In this document: piece after piece, positions 24,832 to 33,012 of the stretch
How positions within the stretch are numbered: the first letter of the stretch is position 1
Layout of the letters: the number at the start of each line of letters is the position of its first letter
Assembly (NCBI GenBank): GCA_022825895.1
Contig: JAJDVX010000025.1
Location: 1-56,645 of the forward strand
Source of the DNA: Chloroflexota bacterium
GTDB lineage: Bacteria; Chloroflexota; UBA11872
Direction: 5' to 3'
DNA length: 56,645 nt
Translations under genes and position numbers: made by a program
The notes under the pieces: model-generated
What the model saw: the letters and a program-made list of their open reading frames with translations, nothing else
Database searches by the model: none
Told to the model about the DNA's origin: nothing

Positions 24832-26835
24832 CTAGATGATGTCGGTGGGCCGGATCGCCTCGCCGCGAATCGTCGCCGGATCGTCCACCAGCCGCCAGAT
24901 TTCGCCGCCCAGCGCCATCGCGAAGACGGTGTGGTCTTCGGCAAAGTTGGGCGAGGCAGCCACCCGCAGCACCGCGCGGTTTCGCAGGTTGGGGTTGAAC
25001 TCCGACCAGCCGGCGCCACCATTGGCTGACTTGAAGACGCCTCGGCTGGTCGCCGCATACACCGTGGTGTCGTCGGCGAACGTTGGCGTGGCATCGATCC
25101 AGAGCACGGCCGTCTCGGCGTCGCCCGGATAGGTTCCCGACCAAACGTCTTCAAATCGCGCCGCGGGACGGAACACCTGGCTGGCCGTGGCGAACAGCCA
25201 AGACCGCTCTTTGTCGGTGTAGGTGGAGGGTATTGCCAACGACACCCACGGCGTGTTGGTCTCGTGTTCCACGAAGCGTTCGAATGATTCACCGCCGTCA
25301 TAGCTGACGTGCACCGCCGCGGCGCCTTGCCCAACGGTCCCCGCGAAGACTGCCCGGTCCATCTGGAAATTGGGTCCCGTGGCCAGCGCCACGACCGTCT
25401 CGCCGTCGAAATCGTGCGGCAGCCGCTCCCAACTTTCACCCGCGTCGGTGCTGCGATACGTCAAACCCAGCGCGCCGCCGGCAAACACCGTGCGATCACC
25501 GGCAAAGTCCGACGAAAACGCCACGGCACGGACGTCATCAAGGTCAAAGCCGTCAACCGCTTCGTCCCAGTGATGTCCGTGATCGGCGCTGCGGAAGAGC
25601 CCCGCCTGCGTGGCCACCAGAACGATGCCATCGTCCGAATACCCGGGGGATGCGGCAATACCGGCGATATCCAACTCAGCCATGTCTTCGCCGCGCATTT
25701 CCCAGGTCTCGCCGCCGTCGGTCGAAACATGGACACCGCTGCCGGAACCGCCCGCGAACATCGTCCGGTCCGTCCCGAAGTCAGGGGATATAGCGAGCGT
25801 GACCCAGTTCTGACTGGTGATACCCGTGTTGCGCGGTTCCCAGGTGACGCCGAGATCGCTGGAACAGAGCAGCCCCGTGAGGAAAGTGCCGGCCCAGAGT
25901 TGCGTGGCGTCGTCGGTTGGAAGAAGCGCAAGAGTCAGAATCGACCCATAGCTGTCCTCCAGGGCCCGGGATTCCCAGGACGCGCCGCCGTCGGTGCTGA
26001 TGACCACGCCCTGAGCGCCGGTGCCGGCAACGATCGTCTGATCGTCCGCGAACGACGGAGAGACGCACACGGCGTTGACCGCCTCATCGCCGACTGCCTG
26101 AACCTGGGCCCAGGTGCGTCCGGCATCCTTGGACACCCACAGGCCGCGTTCTTCGGTCGCGGCCACGACCGTTCGGTCGGTGCTGAAGTCCGGGGCCAGG
26201 GCCATGGCCTGCACGGTGGCCGTGCCGAAGTCGTCGCCGCCAAGCTGCTCCCAGGTGCGTCCGCCATCGCTCGATCGGCACACGCCGCCGTTGACGATGC
26301 CGGCGAAGACCATCTGGTCGCTGCGGAAGTCGGAGGAAACCGCCAGCGTCTGGATTGAGAGTCCCGACAACCCCACGTTCGAGGGGTTCCAGCTCCGGCC
26401 ACCGTTGGTCGTGCGATAAACGCCGTCGCCGTCCGTTCCCAGCAGAGCAATGCGATCGGTCGCGTACGACGGCGAAAGCGCCAGGGCCACGACGTTGGGA
26501 ATCGCGCCCCAGAACGACAGACGGTTCCAGGTCTCGCCGCCGTCGAACGACTTGAACACACCACCCTGCACCGCGCCGGCAAAGGCGTTGCTGTCGCGAT
26601 CGTAGTCCGGCGACACCGCGACGGCCTGGATGTATGGACTCGTGAGCTGGGCGTTGGATATCCGCCAGCTGTGGCCGTCATCGTCGGACAGGAAGACACC
26701 GGACATGGTGCCAATGAAAATGCGACGGCCCTCGGAATGCGAGGCCATCGCGATTGATGTCACCGTGCCGCCCTCTTGGCCGCCGACACGCTGCCAGCGA
26801 TTGACGGCCGGGTCGGCGGTTTCGACTTCAACCAT
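24832..26835 (-). CDS. Asp-box (BNR/sortilin-like) beta-propeller protein
   Basis: A 667-residue protein made of about twelve Asp-box repeats of the form S-x-D-x-G-x-T/S-W (SDDDGHSW at 50-57, SFDGGETW, SSDGGRTW, STDGGETW, STDAGESW and others), each followed by V..(L/A)A.SP.F..D strands. This predicts a large propeller, as in sortilin/VPS10, xyloglucanase or photosystem assembly factor Ycf48 groups. No signal peptide, membrane anchor or extra catalytic domain is seen, so it seems cytosolic or exported by an unrecognised route. GGAGG lies 9 nt before the ATG. Function cannot be named; binding or scaffolding is as likely as catalysis. The upstream 26836-27022 region contains only a gcgcc-aat-ggcgc hairpin (26876-26888). 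Confidence 0.85.
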   Translation of the reverse strand: MVEVETADPAVNRWQRVGGQEGGTVTSIAMASHSEGRRIFIGTMSGVFLSDDDGHSWRISNAQLTSPYIQAVAVSPDYDRDSNAFAGAVQGGVFKSFDGGETWNRLSFWGAIPNVVALALSPSYATDRIALLGTDGDGVYRTTNGGRSWNPSNVGLSGLSIQTLAVSSDFRSDQMVFAGIVNGGVCRSSDGGRTWEQLGGDDFGTATVQAMALAPDFSTDRTVVAATEERGLWVSKDAGRTWAQVQAVGDEAVNAVCVSPSFADDQTIVAGTGAQGVVISTDGGASWESRALEDSYGSILTLALLPTDDATQLWAGTFLTGLLCSSDLGVTWEPRNTGITSQNWVTLAISPDFGTDRTMFAGGSGSGVHVSTDGGETWEMRGEDMAELDIAGIAASPGYSDDGIVLVATQAGLFRSADHGHHWDEAVDGFDLDDVRAVAFSSDFAGDRTVFAGGALGLTYRSTDAGESWERLPHDFDGETVVALATGPNFQMDRAVFAGTVGQGAAAVHVSYDGGESFERFVEHETNTPWVSLAIPSTYTDKERSWLFATASQVFRPAARFEDVWSGTYPGDAETAVLWIDATPTFADDTTVYAATSRGVFKSANGGAGWSEFNPNLRNRAVLRVAASPNFAEDHTVFAMALGGEIWRLVDDPATIRGEAIRPTDII

Positions 26836-27022
26836 GCGTTAGAGCCTCCGGACTCGCGGATCGACGAAATGGAGAGCGCCAATGGCGCCCCGGCGTCTCA
26901 ACTCGTTCTCGAAAGGACGCCCACAGCATAAGGCCCGCGATGGGGCAGTGCGCGTCCATCGGGGCTGTTCGCAGTGTACGCAGTGGCACTGGCCCGCAAC
27001 AACTGAACGGTAACTCTGGGGG

Positions 27023-27712
27023 TCAGCCTGGAATCCGCAATTCCTGGCCCGCGAAGATGCTGTCGGGGTCGCTGAGGCCGTTGGCGGCCATCAGATCGTC
27101 GATGCTGACGCCATAGGCGACCGCTATCTGGCTGAGCGTATCGCCCTGCTGCACGATGTATGGGCCCGGCGCATCGGTGGTTTCGGGAATCTCGGTGCCT
27201 GCTGGCAACCGCAGCCGCAGGCCCGCATCCACATTGTTGGGATCGGAGATGTCGTTGAGGTCCACGATCACGCTGACGGGTACGTCATAGAGCTGGGAGA
27301 TTCGTGTGAGCGTCTCACCGGGCCGCACGACATGCGTCGCCGGCGTTGGGGCCGGGGTGAGCGTTGGCGTGGGAACCGGCGTGGGCGTGGCCGTTGGCGT
27401 TGGCGACAGCACCACGATCGCAACGCCGGTCGGTGCGGCCTCCGTGGCGGAGGGCAATACCGGCGACGGCAGTGCAACACCCACCGGCGCCCCTCGCAGC
27501 GCGGCGTCTCCGGCCGCCGAAGCGGCAGCCCGATACCCATCTTCCTGCCAGGCCAGGATTCGCCAGGCGATCAGGACGGCGGCCAGCAGCAGGGCCAGGC
27601 GCACATAGCGGACCCAGTGCCGGTCCAGCGGCCGCAGGGCATCGGGCCCCGTGACCTTGACCCAACGCAGTTCCGGCTCAATGGCCGGGCCGGCCTCGCC
27701 GTCACTCACCAT
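27023..27712 (-). CDS. Membrane-anchored protein with two LysM domains
   Basis: A 229-residue single-pass protein. A cytosolic N-terminus of about 35 residues is followed by a membrane helix (about 36-54), a Thr/Pro-rich wall-spanning linker (about 102-126, PTPTATPTPVPTP), and two LysM modules at about 127-171 (HVVRPGETLTRISQLY) and 184-228 (YIVQQGDTLSQIAVAY). LysM binds N-acetylglucosamine in peptidoglycan or chitin. There is no catalytic domain, so a cell-envelope tether is likely. The ATG overlaps the glycerate kinase stop (ATGGTGAGTGA); the upstream in-frame extension lies inside that gene and was rejected. Together with murA and mreB it supports a peptidoglycan-containing envelope. Confidence 0.9.
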   Translation of the reverse strand: MVSDGEAGPAIEPELRWVKVTGPDALRPLDRHWVRYVRLALLLAAVLIAWRILAWQEDGYRAAASAAGDAALRGAPVGVALPSPVLPSATEAAPTGVAIVVLSPTPTATPTPVPTPTLTPAPTPATHVVRPGETLTRISQLYDVPVSVIVDLNDISDPNNVDAGLRLRLPAGTEIPETTDAPGPYIVQQGDTLSQIAVAYGVSIDDLMAANGLSDPDSIFAGQELRIPG

Positions 27713-29058
27713 CCGAACGCCATGTACAGATCGTTGACGTTGGTGCCCGTCGGCCCCAGGCGCACCAGGTCGCCGCAGCACTCGAGGTAGTGATACGAAT
27801 CGTTGGCCGCCAGGGCGCCGGCGCAATCGCCGCCGGCGGCGGCCGCGCGTGCAAGCGTGCTCCCATCGATCAAGCCGCCGCAGGCGTCCGTGGGCCCGTC
27901 GGTACCGTCTGTCGCCAGGGCAAAGACCGCGGTGTTGGGTTCGCCGGCCAGCGCCTCAGCCGCCGCAACCGCGAGTTCCTGGCTACGGCCACCGCGTCCA
28001 TTGCCACGAACGGTCACCGTGGTCTCGCCGCCGAAGATCGCGCACCCGGGCCGTTTCACCGGGCGTCCGCTGCGTGCAATGTCGACGGCGGCGCCGGCAA
28101 CCAGCTTGGCGATTTCGCGCGCCTCGCCTTGCACGCGCGAGGTCACGAATTGGGCATGTAGTCCCGCCGCCTCGGCGGCAGCCGCCGCCGCCAACCCCGC
28201 GCGGGCGTTGTCAGCGATAACCAGGTTCGAGACGCGCTCGAAGAGCGAACTGTGAGGCTTCGGTGTCTCAGGAAGGCCGCCCAGGGCCCCCGTCTCCAGA
28301 CGCGTGCGGATCGAGGTAGGCGCGGAAGCTCGCAAGCCGAACGCATCCAACGCCGCCAGCGCATCGGCATACGTCGTCGGGTCCGGCGACGTAGGACCGG
28401 ACGCAATGACGTCCATCGGGTTGCCTACCACGTCGCTGACCAGCAGGCCAACGACGCGCGCCGGCGCGGCGGCCGCCGCCAGCAGGCCGCCGTGAAACTC
28501 GGACAGGTGCTTCCGAATGGCGTTCATCTGGTTGATCGTGGCGCCCGAACGCAAGAGCTGGTCGGTCACGTCCTGAAGCTCGGACAGTGGGACGTCGTCA
28601 GGCGGGCACGGCGTCAGCGCCGATCCGCCCCCGGAGATGACACAGAGCACCAGGTCGCCATGGCCGGCCGTGCCGGCCATTTCCAGCAGGCGCAGGGTCG
28701 CCTCTTGTCCGCGCGCGTCAGGCACGGGGTGGCCGGCTTCCACGATCTCGACGTGTCCGACCGGCGACGCATAGCCATCTTTGGTAATGACCAGACCGCC
28801 CGCAACGCGATCGCCCAGGATGTCCACCAGCGCCGCCGCCATGCGCGGGCTGGCCTTGCCGGCGCCCAGCACGATCACGCGCCGAGCGTCGGCGTCAGGA
28901 ATGAGCAAGCGCCCAATCCGGACGCCGCTGTCGCTAAGCGAGACCGTTTCGCGCACGGCGGTCGCGGGGTCCACCGCGGCAATCGCCGCCCGCCCGATTG
29001 CCATGATCGCGGCGCGCATTCCCTCGTCCCGCACGTACGACGGCTCCGTCCCGCTCAA
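27706..29058 (-). CDS. Glycerate 2-kinase (MOFRL family)
   Basis: A 450-residue kinase of the GckA/TtuD type that phosphorylates D-glycerate to 2-phosphoglycerate, linking serine/glyoxylate metabolism to glycolysis. Signatures are VLGAGKASPRMA, GGLVITKDGYA, EAGHPVPD, CVISGGGSAL, NAIRKHLSEFHGGLLA, LVSDVVGNPMDVIASGPTSPDP, and the C-terminal MOFRL segment GGRSQELAVAAA...ATDGTDGPTDACGG. Start given as TTG 29058; ATG 29019 is an alternative close to the conserved helix. It follows degV by 25 nt and overlaps the LysM gene. The 2-hydroxyacid dehydrogenase at 14439 could act in the same glycerate node, but that is inference. Confidence 0.92.
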   Translation of the reverse strand: MSGTEPSYVRDEGMRAAIMAIGRAAIAAVDPATAVRETVSLSDSGVRIGRLLIPDADARRVIVLGAGKASPRMAAALVDILGDRVAGGLVITKDGYASPVGHVEIVEAGHPVPDARGQEATLRLLEMAGTAGHGDLVLCVISGGGSALTPCPPDDVPLSELQDVTDQLLRSGATINQMNAIRKHLSEFHGGLLAAAAAPARVVGLLVSDVVGNPMDVIASGPTSPDPTTYADALAALDAFGLRASAPTSIRTRLETGALGGLPETPKPHSSLFERVSNLVIADNARAGLAAAAAAEAAGLHAQFVTSRVQGEAREIAKLVAGAAVDIARSGRPVKRPGCAIFGGETTVTVRGNGRGGRSQELAVAAAEALAGEPNTAVFALATDGTDGPTDACGGLIDGSTLARAAAAGGDCAGALAANDSYHYLECCGDLVRLGPTGTNVNDLYMAFGW

Positions 29059-29083
29059 CGTTGCGTCCAGTGTAGGCAGCGCC

Positions 29084-29962
29084 TCAGTCTGAGAGTGCGC
29101 AATAGGCTAGTCCGACAAGGTCTGGACCGACGTGCGCGCCCATGACCGGGGTAAAGCTCGTGACATACAGATCGTCCGGCGCCATGTCGCGCCGTATCTG
29201 CTCGGCCAGTTGATGTGCCTCGTCGACCGCCGCCGCGTGATGCACCGCCACACCGAGATAGCTGGAACCCTGGGCCGCGCGCTGGACGTGCTTCACCAAT
29301 GCGCGCAGCGCCCGCCCGCGCGATCCGAATGCGGCGCGAAAGCGGATGCGGCCATGCCGCATTTCGAACATCGGCGTGGACGGCAACACGTCGGCCACCC
29401 GCGCCACCACCCGGGGCACGCGCCCCCCGCGCGCCAGGTACTCCAAGGACCCCAGCAGCGCGACGATCGCGCTCTCGTTCGCCACCTGGCGCACCGTCCG
29501 CTCCACCGTGTCCAGGTCGGCCCCCGCACTGGCCGCGCGGGCGCCCAGCAGCACGGGAAATCCGTGCGCCATGGTTGCCGCACCGGTCGGAATGACTCGC
29601 ACAAACGGCGGACCGGGGAAATCCCGCGCCGCCATCTCCGCCACTTCGGTCATCGCCGAGATGCGACGCGGGATCGTGGCGCACACGACGTCCAGCCCAG
29701 CATCGCGCGCGCTCGCAAACTCGGCGGCATATGCGCGCGGCGACGTGGCGCTGGTCGTCGGCAAGTTGGGGTCGGTTGCCAGTCGTTTCCAGAACGACTC
29801 GTTCGTTATGTCAACCCCGTCACGAAGCTCCTCCCCATTCCACACCAGCACCGTCGGCACGACGGAAATCTCGTGCCTCGCGATTTCGTCCGATGGAAGA
29901 CAGGCGCTCGAGTCGGTAATCAGCCGGACACGCCGGACCTGGTCACGGCCGGTCGCGGTCAA
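29084..29962 (-). CDS. DegV family fatty-acid-binding protein
   Basis: A 292-residue protein. RLITDSSACLPSDEI at the N-terminus and the later VRVIPTGAATMAHGFPVLLGA and GSLEYLARGGRV blocks are the DegV pattern; these proteins bind fatty acids (FakB type) and can present them to a fatty acid kinase. The start is TTG, with GGAGG 7 nt upstream, a clear case where SD decides the start. It overlaps the end of plsY by 20 nt. The neighbouring plsY uses acyl-phosphate, the product of Fak, so co-location of a FakB-like protein with PlsY makes metabolic sense, although no fakA is seen here. Confidence 0.9.
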   Translation of the reverse strand: MTATGRDQVRRVRLITDSSACLPSDEIARHEISVVPTVLVWNGEELRDGVDITNESFWKRLATDPNLPTTSATSPRAYAAEFASARDAGLDVVCATIPRRISAMTEVAEMAARDFPGPPFVRVIPTGAATMAHGFPVLLGARAASAGADLDTVERTVRQVANESAIVALLGSLEYLARGGRVPRVVARVADVLPSTPMFEMRHGRIRFRAAFGSRGRALRALVKHVQRAAQGSSYLGVAVHHAAAVDEAHQLAEQIRRDMAPDDLYVTSFTPVMGAHVGPDLVGLAYCALSD

Positions 29963-30560
29963 GCAGGAACCTCCGCCAGAGCAGCGTGGCCGTGGACACG
30001 TCGTCCGGCGCATCCGCCTTGCGGAAGCCGAACAGGCGGGCGGTGATCAGCAGCCCCAGCAGCGTCCAGCCCGCGAGGCTCAGGGTCAGGGCCGCGCCCG
30101 TGAGGCTCAGCACGATGGCCGTGGCAAAGAAGCCGATCAGCGCCCCCGGCGCCGAGTCCTTGATGATTGCCCTGCCGAGCACCATCCCGGCGAACGCCAG
30201 CGCCATGTGCCACGACCCCAGCGCGGCCAGCGCGGCCCCGGCCGGCCCGATACCCCGGCCGCCGCGAAACCGCAGCGTGAACGGCCACACGTGCCCGGCC
30301 ACCGCCACCACACCCGCCACCGCCGACACTTCGTACGTAGCCAGACGCTGTGCGATGAAGATCGCCAGCACCGGCTTCAGTGCGTCGGCCAGCCCGGCGA
30401 TCGCCCCGCGCACCTTGCCGATCCGCTCGATGGCCGCGGACCCGCTCACGCCCCCCGATCCCTCCGCCAGCAGATCATGTCCGGCCAACCGGGCCGCCAG
30501 GTACGCGAACGGCACCGACCCGATGGAATAGGCAAGCAGCAGGGTCAGCAGGGTACTCAT
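29943..30560 (-). CDS. plsY: Glycerol-3-phosphate acyltransferase PlsY, divergent
   Basis: A 205-residue membrane enzyme with about five helices, transferring an acyl group from acyl-phosphate to glycerol 3-phosphate. Family layout is clear: AYSIGSVPFAYLAARL (motif 1), GSGGVSGSAAIERIGK at 34-49 where canonical PlsY has GSGNPGATN, ALKP, and GHVWPFTLRFRGGRGIG (89-104). The conserved Asn and Pro of motif 1-2 are lost, so substrate specificity may differ. ATG overlaps the rel stop (ATGA), and the C-terminus carries a longer tail than usual. Functional PlsY is likely but not certain. Confidence 0.85.
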   Translation of the reverse strand: MSTLLTLLLAYSIGSVPFAYLAARLAGHDLLAEGSGGVSGSAAIERIGKVRGAIAGLADALKPVLAIFIAQRLATYEVSAVAGVVAVAGHVWPFTLRFRGGRGIGPAGAALAALGSWHMALAFAGMVLGRAIIKDSAPGALIGFFATAIVLSLTGAALTLSLAGWTLLGLLITARLFGFRKADAPDDVSTATLLWRRFLLDRDRP

Positions 30561-32992
30561 TGGCCGTTTCGCCGCCCCGCCTCGCGAGTCCGGCTGCGGC
30601 GCGCGCCAATGGTGTCGCGTGAGACCGAGTAGACACTGGGAATCGTTTCGAGGCGCCGCATCAGCCGGGCCATCTGGGCCACGCTGCCCATGCCCACCGT
30701 AATCCGCATCGTGGCCTGGCGCTGCCGGTTGGTATGCACGTTCGCGGAGGTGATATTTAAGCCCTCGTCGCGGATGACGCCGGTCACGTCGTGCGCCAGG
30801 CCCTCGCGGTCGTCGGCCTGCACGCGGATTTGCACCGGGAGCAGCTGGCTCGTCTCGTCGATCCACCAGACCCGCACGCGAGCGCCGGGCAGCCCCGCAC
30901 CCTGACGGCAGCGAGATCGATGAACCTCAATGCTCTTGTCTGCGGCAATACCGCTGATCTTCATTCCCGGTCTCGGCTTGCAGCAGGCGCCCAGCCGGAT
31001 CGGCAGTTCCAGATCCGCGCCGACCAACTGGCCACCCCACTCCACGTCAACCAGCCGCTCGGGCTCGCGCAGGTTCTTGACGTTGGCGCAACTCAGTCGG
31101 TGGACGCTGATTCCGTGACCGCGCGTAATGAACCCGACGATGTCGTCGCCCGGCAGCGGGCTGCAGCACGAGGCGACACGCGTGAGCAGGTTTCCGACCC
31201 CGAGAACGCGGACCAGGGGCTGGACCTCGCGATCCGTTGGTTCGTCCGCCGGTAGCCCTTCGTCGTCCGCCTCTTCGACTTCCTCGGTCAGCTTCAGCCG
31301 GTTGATGACTTGCGGAACCGTGGTCGCGCCATAGCCCACGCCCGCCAGCAGGCTGTCCACGTCGCGATAACCCAGGTCGGCGGCCACCGGATCTAGCCCG
31401 TCGCCCGGCAGCTGCGAAATCCGGCCCTGGCCCAGGCGCCGCAGTTCCCGTTCCAGCAGTTCCTTGCCCGACTCGATGTTCTCGGCGCGCTGACGCCGCT
31501 TGAACCACTGCCGGATCTTGTCCCGCGCGTGCGCCGTGTGGACCAGCGACACCCAGTTGCGGCTGGGACCCTGGCTGTTGCTGCTGGTCAGGATTTCCAG
31601 CACGTCGCCGTTCTGCAGCTGGTACTCCAGCGGCACCAGCCGACCGTTCACCTTGGCGCCAATGCAGGTGTGCCCGATGTCGGTGTGGATGCGGTAGGCG
31701 AAGTCCAGCGGCGTGCTGCCGGCCGGAAAGTCCTTGATCTCGCCGCGCGGCGTGAACACGAAGACCGTGTCGCTGAAGAAATCTGTCTTCACCGCGTCCA
31801 CGAACGACCCGGCGGTCTCCTCGTCGGCCTGCCACGTCAGGATCTGCCGCACCCAGGCCAGCTTTTCCGAGAAGTCCTCTTCGCCGTCGTGATCGTCCGC
31901 CTTGTAGCGCCAGTGCGCCGCCACGCCGTATTCGGCCGCCGCGTGCATTTCCTGGGTTCGAATCTGGATCTCGATTGGCCGCGCGTCCGGCCCCAGCACG
32001 GCCGTGTGCAGGGAGCGGTAGCCGTTCTCCTTCGGCGCCGAGATGTAGTCGTCGAACTCGGCCGGAATATGCCGCCAGGCCCCATGCACCACTCCCAGCG
32101 CCGAATAGCAGTCGTGCACGTCGTCCACGATCACCCGCACGGCCAGGATGTCGTAGACCTCCTCCAGCGGGACGTTCTTGCGCTGCGTCTTTTGCTCGAT
32201 GCTGTAGACGTGCTTGATGCGGCTCTGGATCAGCGCGTCCGTACCGCCGGCGTCCAGCGCCTCGCGCAGCCCGCCGGTCACGGCCTGCACCACGTCCTCA
32301 CGCGCCGCCCGTTCGGCCAGCAGCCAACTGGCGATCTCGCGGTAGCGCACGGGCTGCAGCAGCTTGAACGCATGATCTTCCAGCCGCCAGCGCCACTCCT
32401 CGATGCCCAGGCGACCCGCCAGCGGGGCAAAAATCTCCAGCGTGTCGCTGGCATAGCGCGCGCGCTTGTCGGGTCGATAGACGTGCGCCGTCTGCAGGTT
32501 GTGCAGGCGGTCGGCCAGCTTGATCAGCACCACGCGAATGTCCCGCGCCATGGCCAGGAACACCTTGCGCAGGTTCTGGGCCTGGCGGTCGTCCAAGCTC
32601 ACGACCGTGATGTCGTCCAGCTTGGTCACGCCATCGACCAACTCGGCCACGCTGGATCCGAACCTGGCTCGAATCGTCCCGATGTCCACGTTCGTGTCTT
32701 CCACGCAGTCGTGCAGCAGCGCGGCCGCAACGGTGTCGGGATCCAGGTGCAGGTTCGTGAGCATCAACGCCACGTTCATCGGATGCTGCACGAACGGCTC
32801 GCCGGTCAGGCGGCGCTGTCCCTCGTGCGCGCGTTCCGCCAGCGCGGTGGCCCTGCGAATCAGTCGCTCGGCTGCCGGCACGTCGTCGGGCGGCGTGTAG
32901 GACCGAACGGCGTCCAGCAGGTCCTCCAGCGTGGTCTCCACCCGGCCCGCGCCGACCATGGGCGCCAGCGTGGCCGTGACCGATGAGGGCAC
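30557..32992 (-). CDS. rel: Bifunctional (p)ppGpp synthetase/hydrolase (Rel/SpoT)
   Basis: An 811-residue alarmone enzyme governing the stringent response. The HD hydrolase domain spans about 45-195, with HP at 70-71, LLHDCVEDT (HD at 94-95) and DRLHNLQT. The synthetase domain spans about 253-365 with RIKHVYSIEQK, APKENGYRSLHT and EIQIRTQEMHAAAEYGVAAHWRYK. TGS follows near 425-485, then the conserved Cys/zinc-finger region (CCSPLPGDDIVGFITRGHG, GACCKPRPGMKISG), and an ACT domain at the C-terminus. Both catalytic halves look intact. GTG start with GGAGG just upstream; it follows recJ by 20 nt. Confidence 0.97.
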   Translation of the reverse strand: MPSSVTATLAPMVGAGRVETTLEDLLDAVRSYTPPDDVPAAERLIRRATALAERAHEGQRRLTGEPFVQHPMNVALMLTNLHLDPDTVAAALLHDCVEDTNVDIGTIRARFGSSVAELVDGVTKLDDITVVSLDDRQAQNLRKVFLAMARDIRVVLIKLADRLHNLQTAHVYRPDKRARYASDTLEIFAPLAGRLGIEEWRWRLEDHAFKLLQPVRYREIASWLLAERAAREDVVQAVTGGLREALDAGGTDALIQSRIKHVYSIEQKTQRKNVPLEEVYDILAVRVIVDDVHDCYSALGVVHGAWRHIPAEFDDYISAPKENGYRSLHTAVLGPDARPIEIQIRTQEMHAAAEYGVAAHWRYKADDHDGEEDFSEKLAWVRQILTWQADEETAGSFVDAVKTDFFSDTVFVFTPRGEIKDFPAGSTPLDFAYRIHTDIGHTCIGAKVNGRLVPLEYQLQNGDVLEILTSSNSQGPSRNWVSLVHTAHARDKIRQWFKRRQRAENIESGKELLERELRRLGQGRISQLPGDGLDPVAADLGYRDVDSLLAGVGYGATTVPQVINRLKLTEEVEEADDEGLPADEPTDREVQPLVRVLGVGNLLTRVASCCSPLPGDDIVGFITRGHGISVHRLSCANVKNLREPERLVDVEWGGQLVGADLELPIRLGACCKPRPGMKISGIAADKSIEVHRSRCRQGAGLPGARVRVWWIDETSQLLPVQIRVQADDREGLAHDVTGVIRDEGLNITSANVHTNRQRQATMRITVGMGSVAQMARLMRRLETIPSVYSVSRDTIGARRSRTREAGRRNGQ

Positions 32993-33012
32993 CGCTCCTC
33001 CCCTATCCGCCG

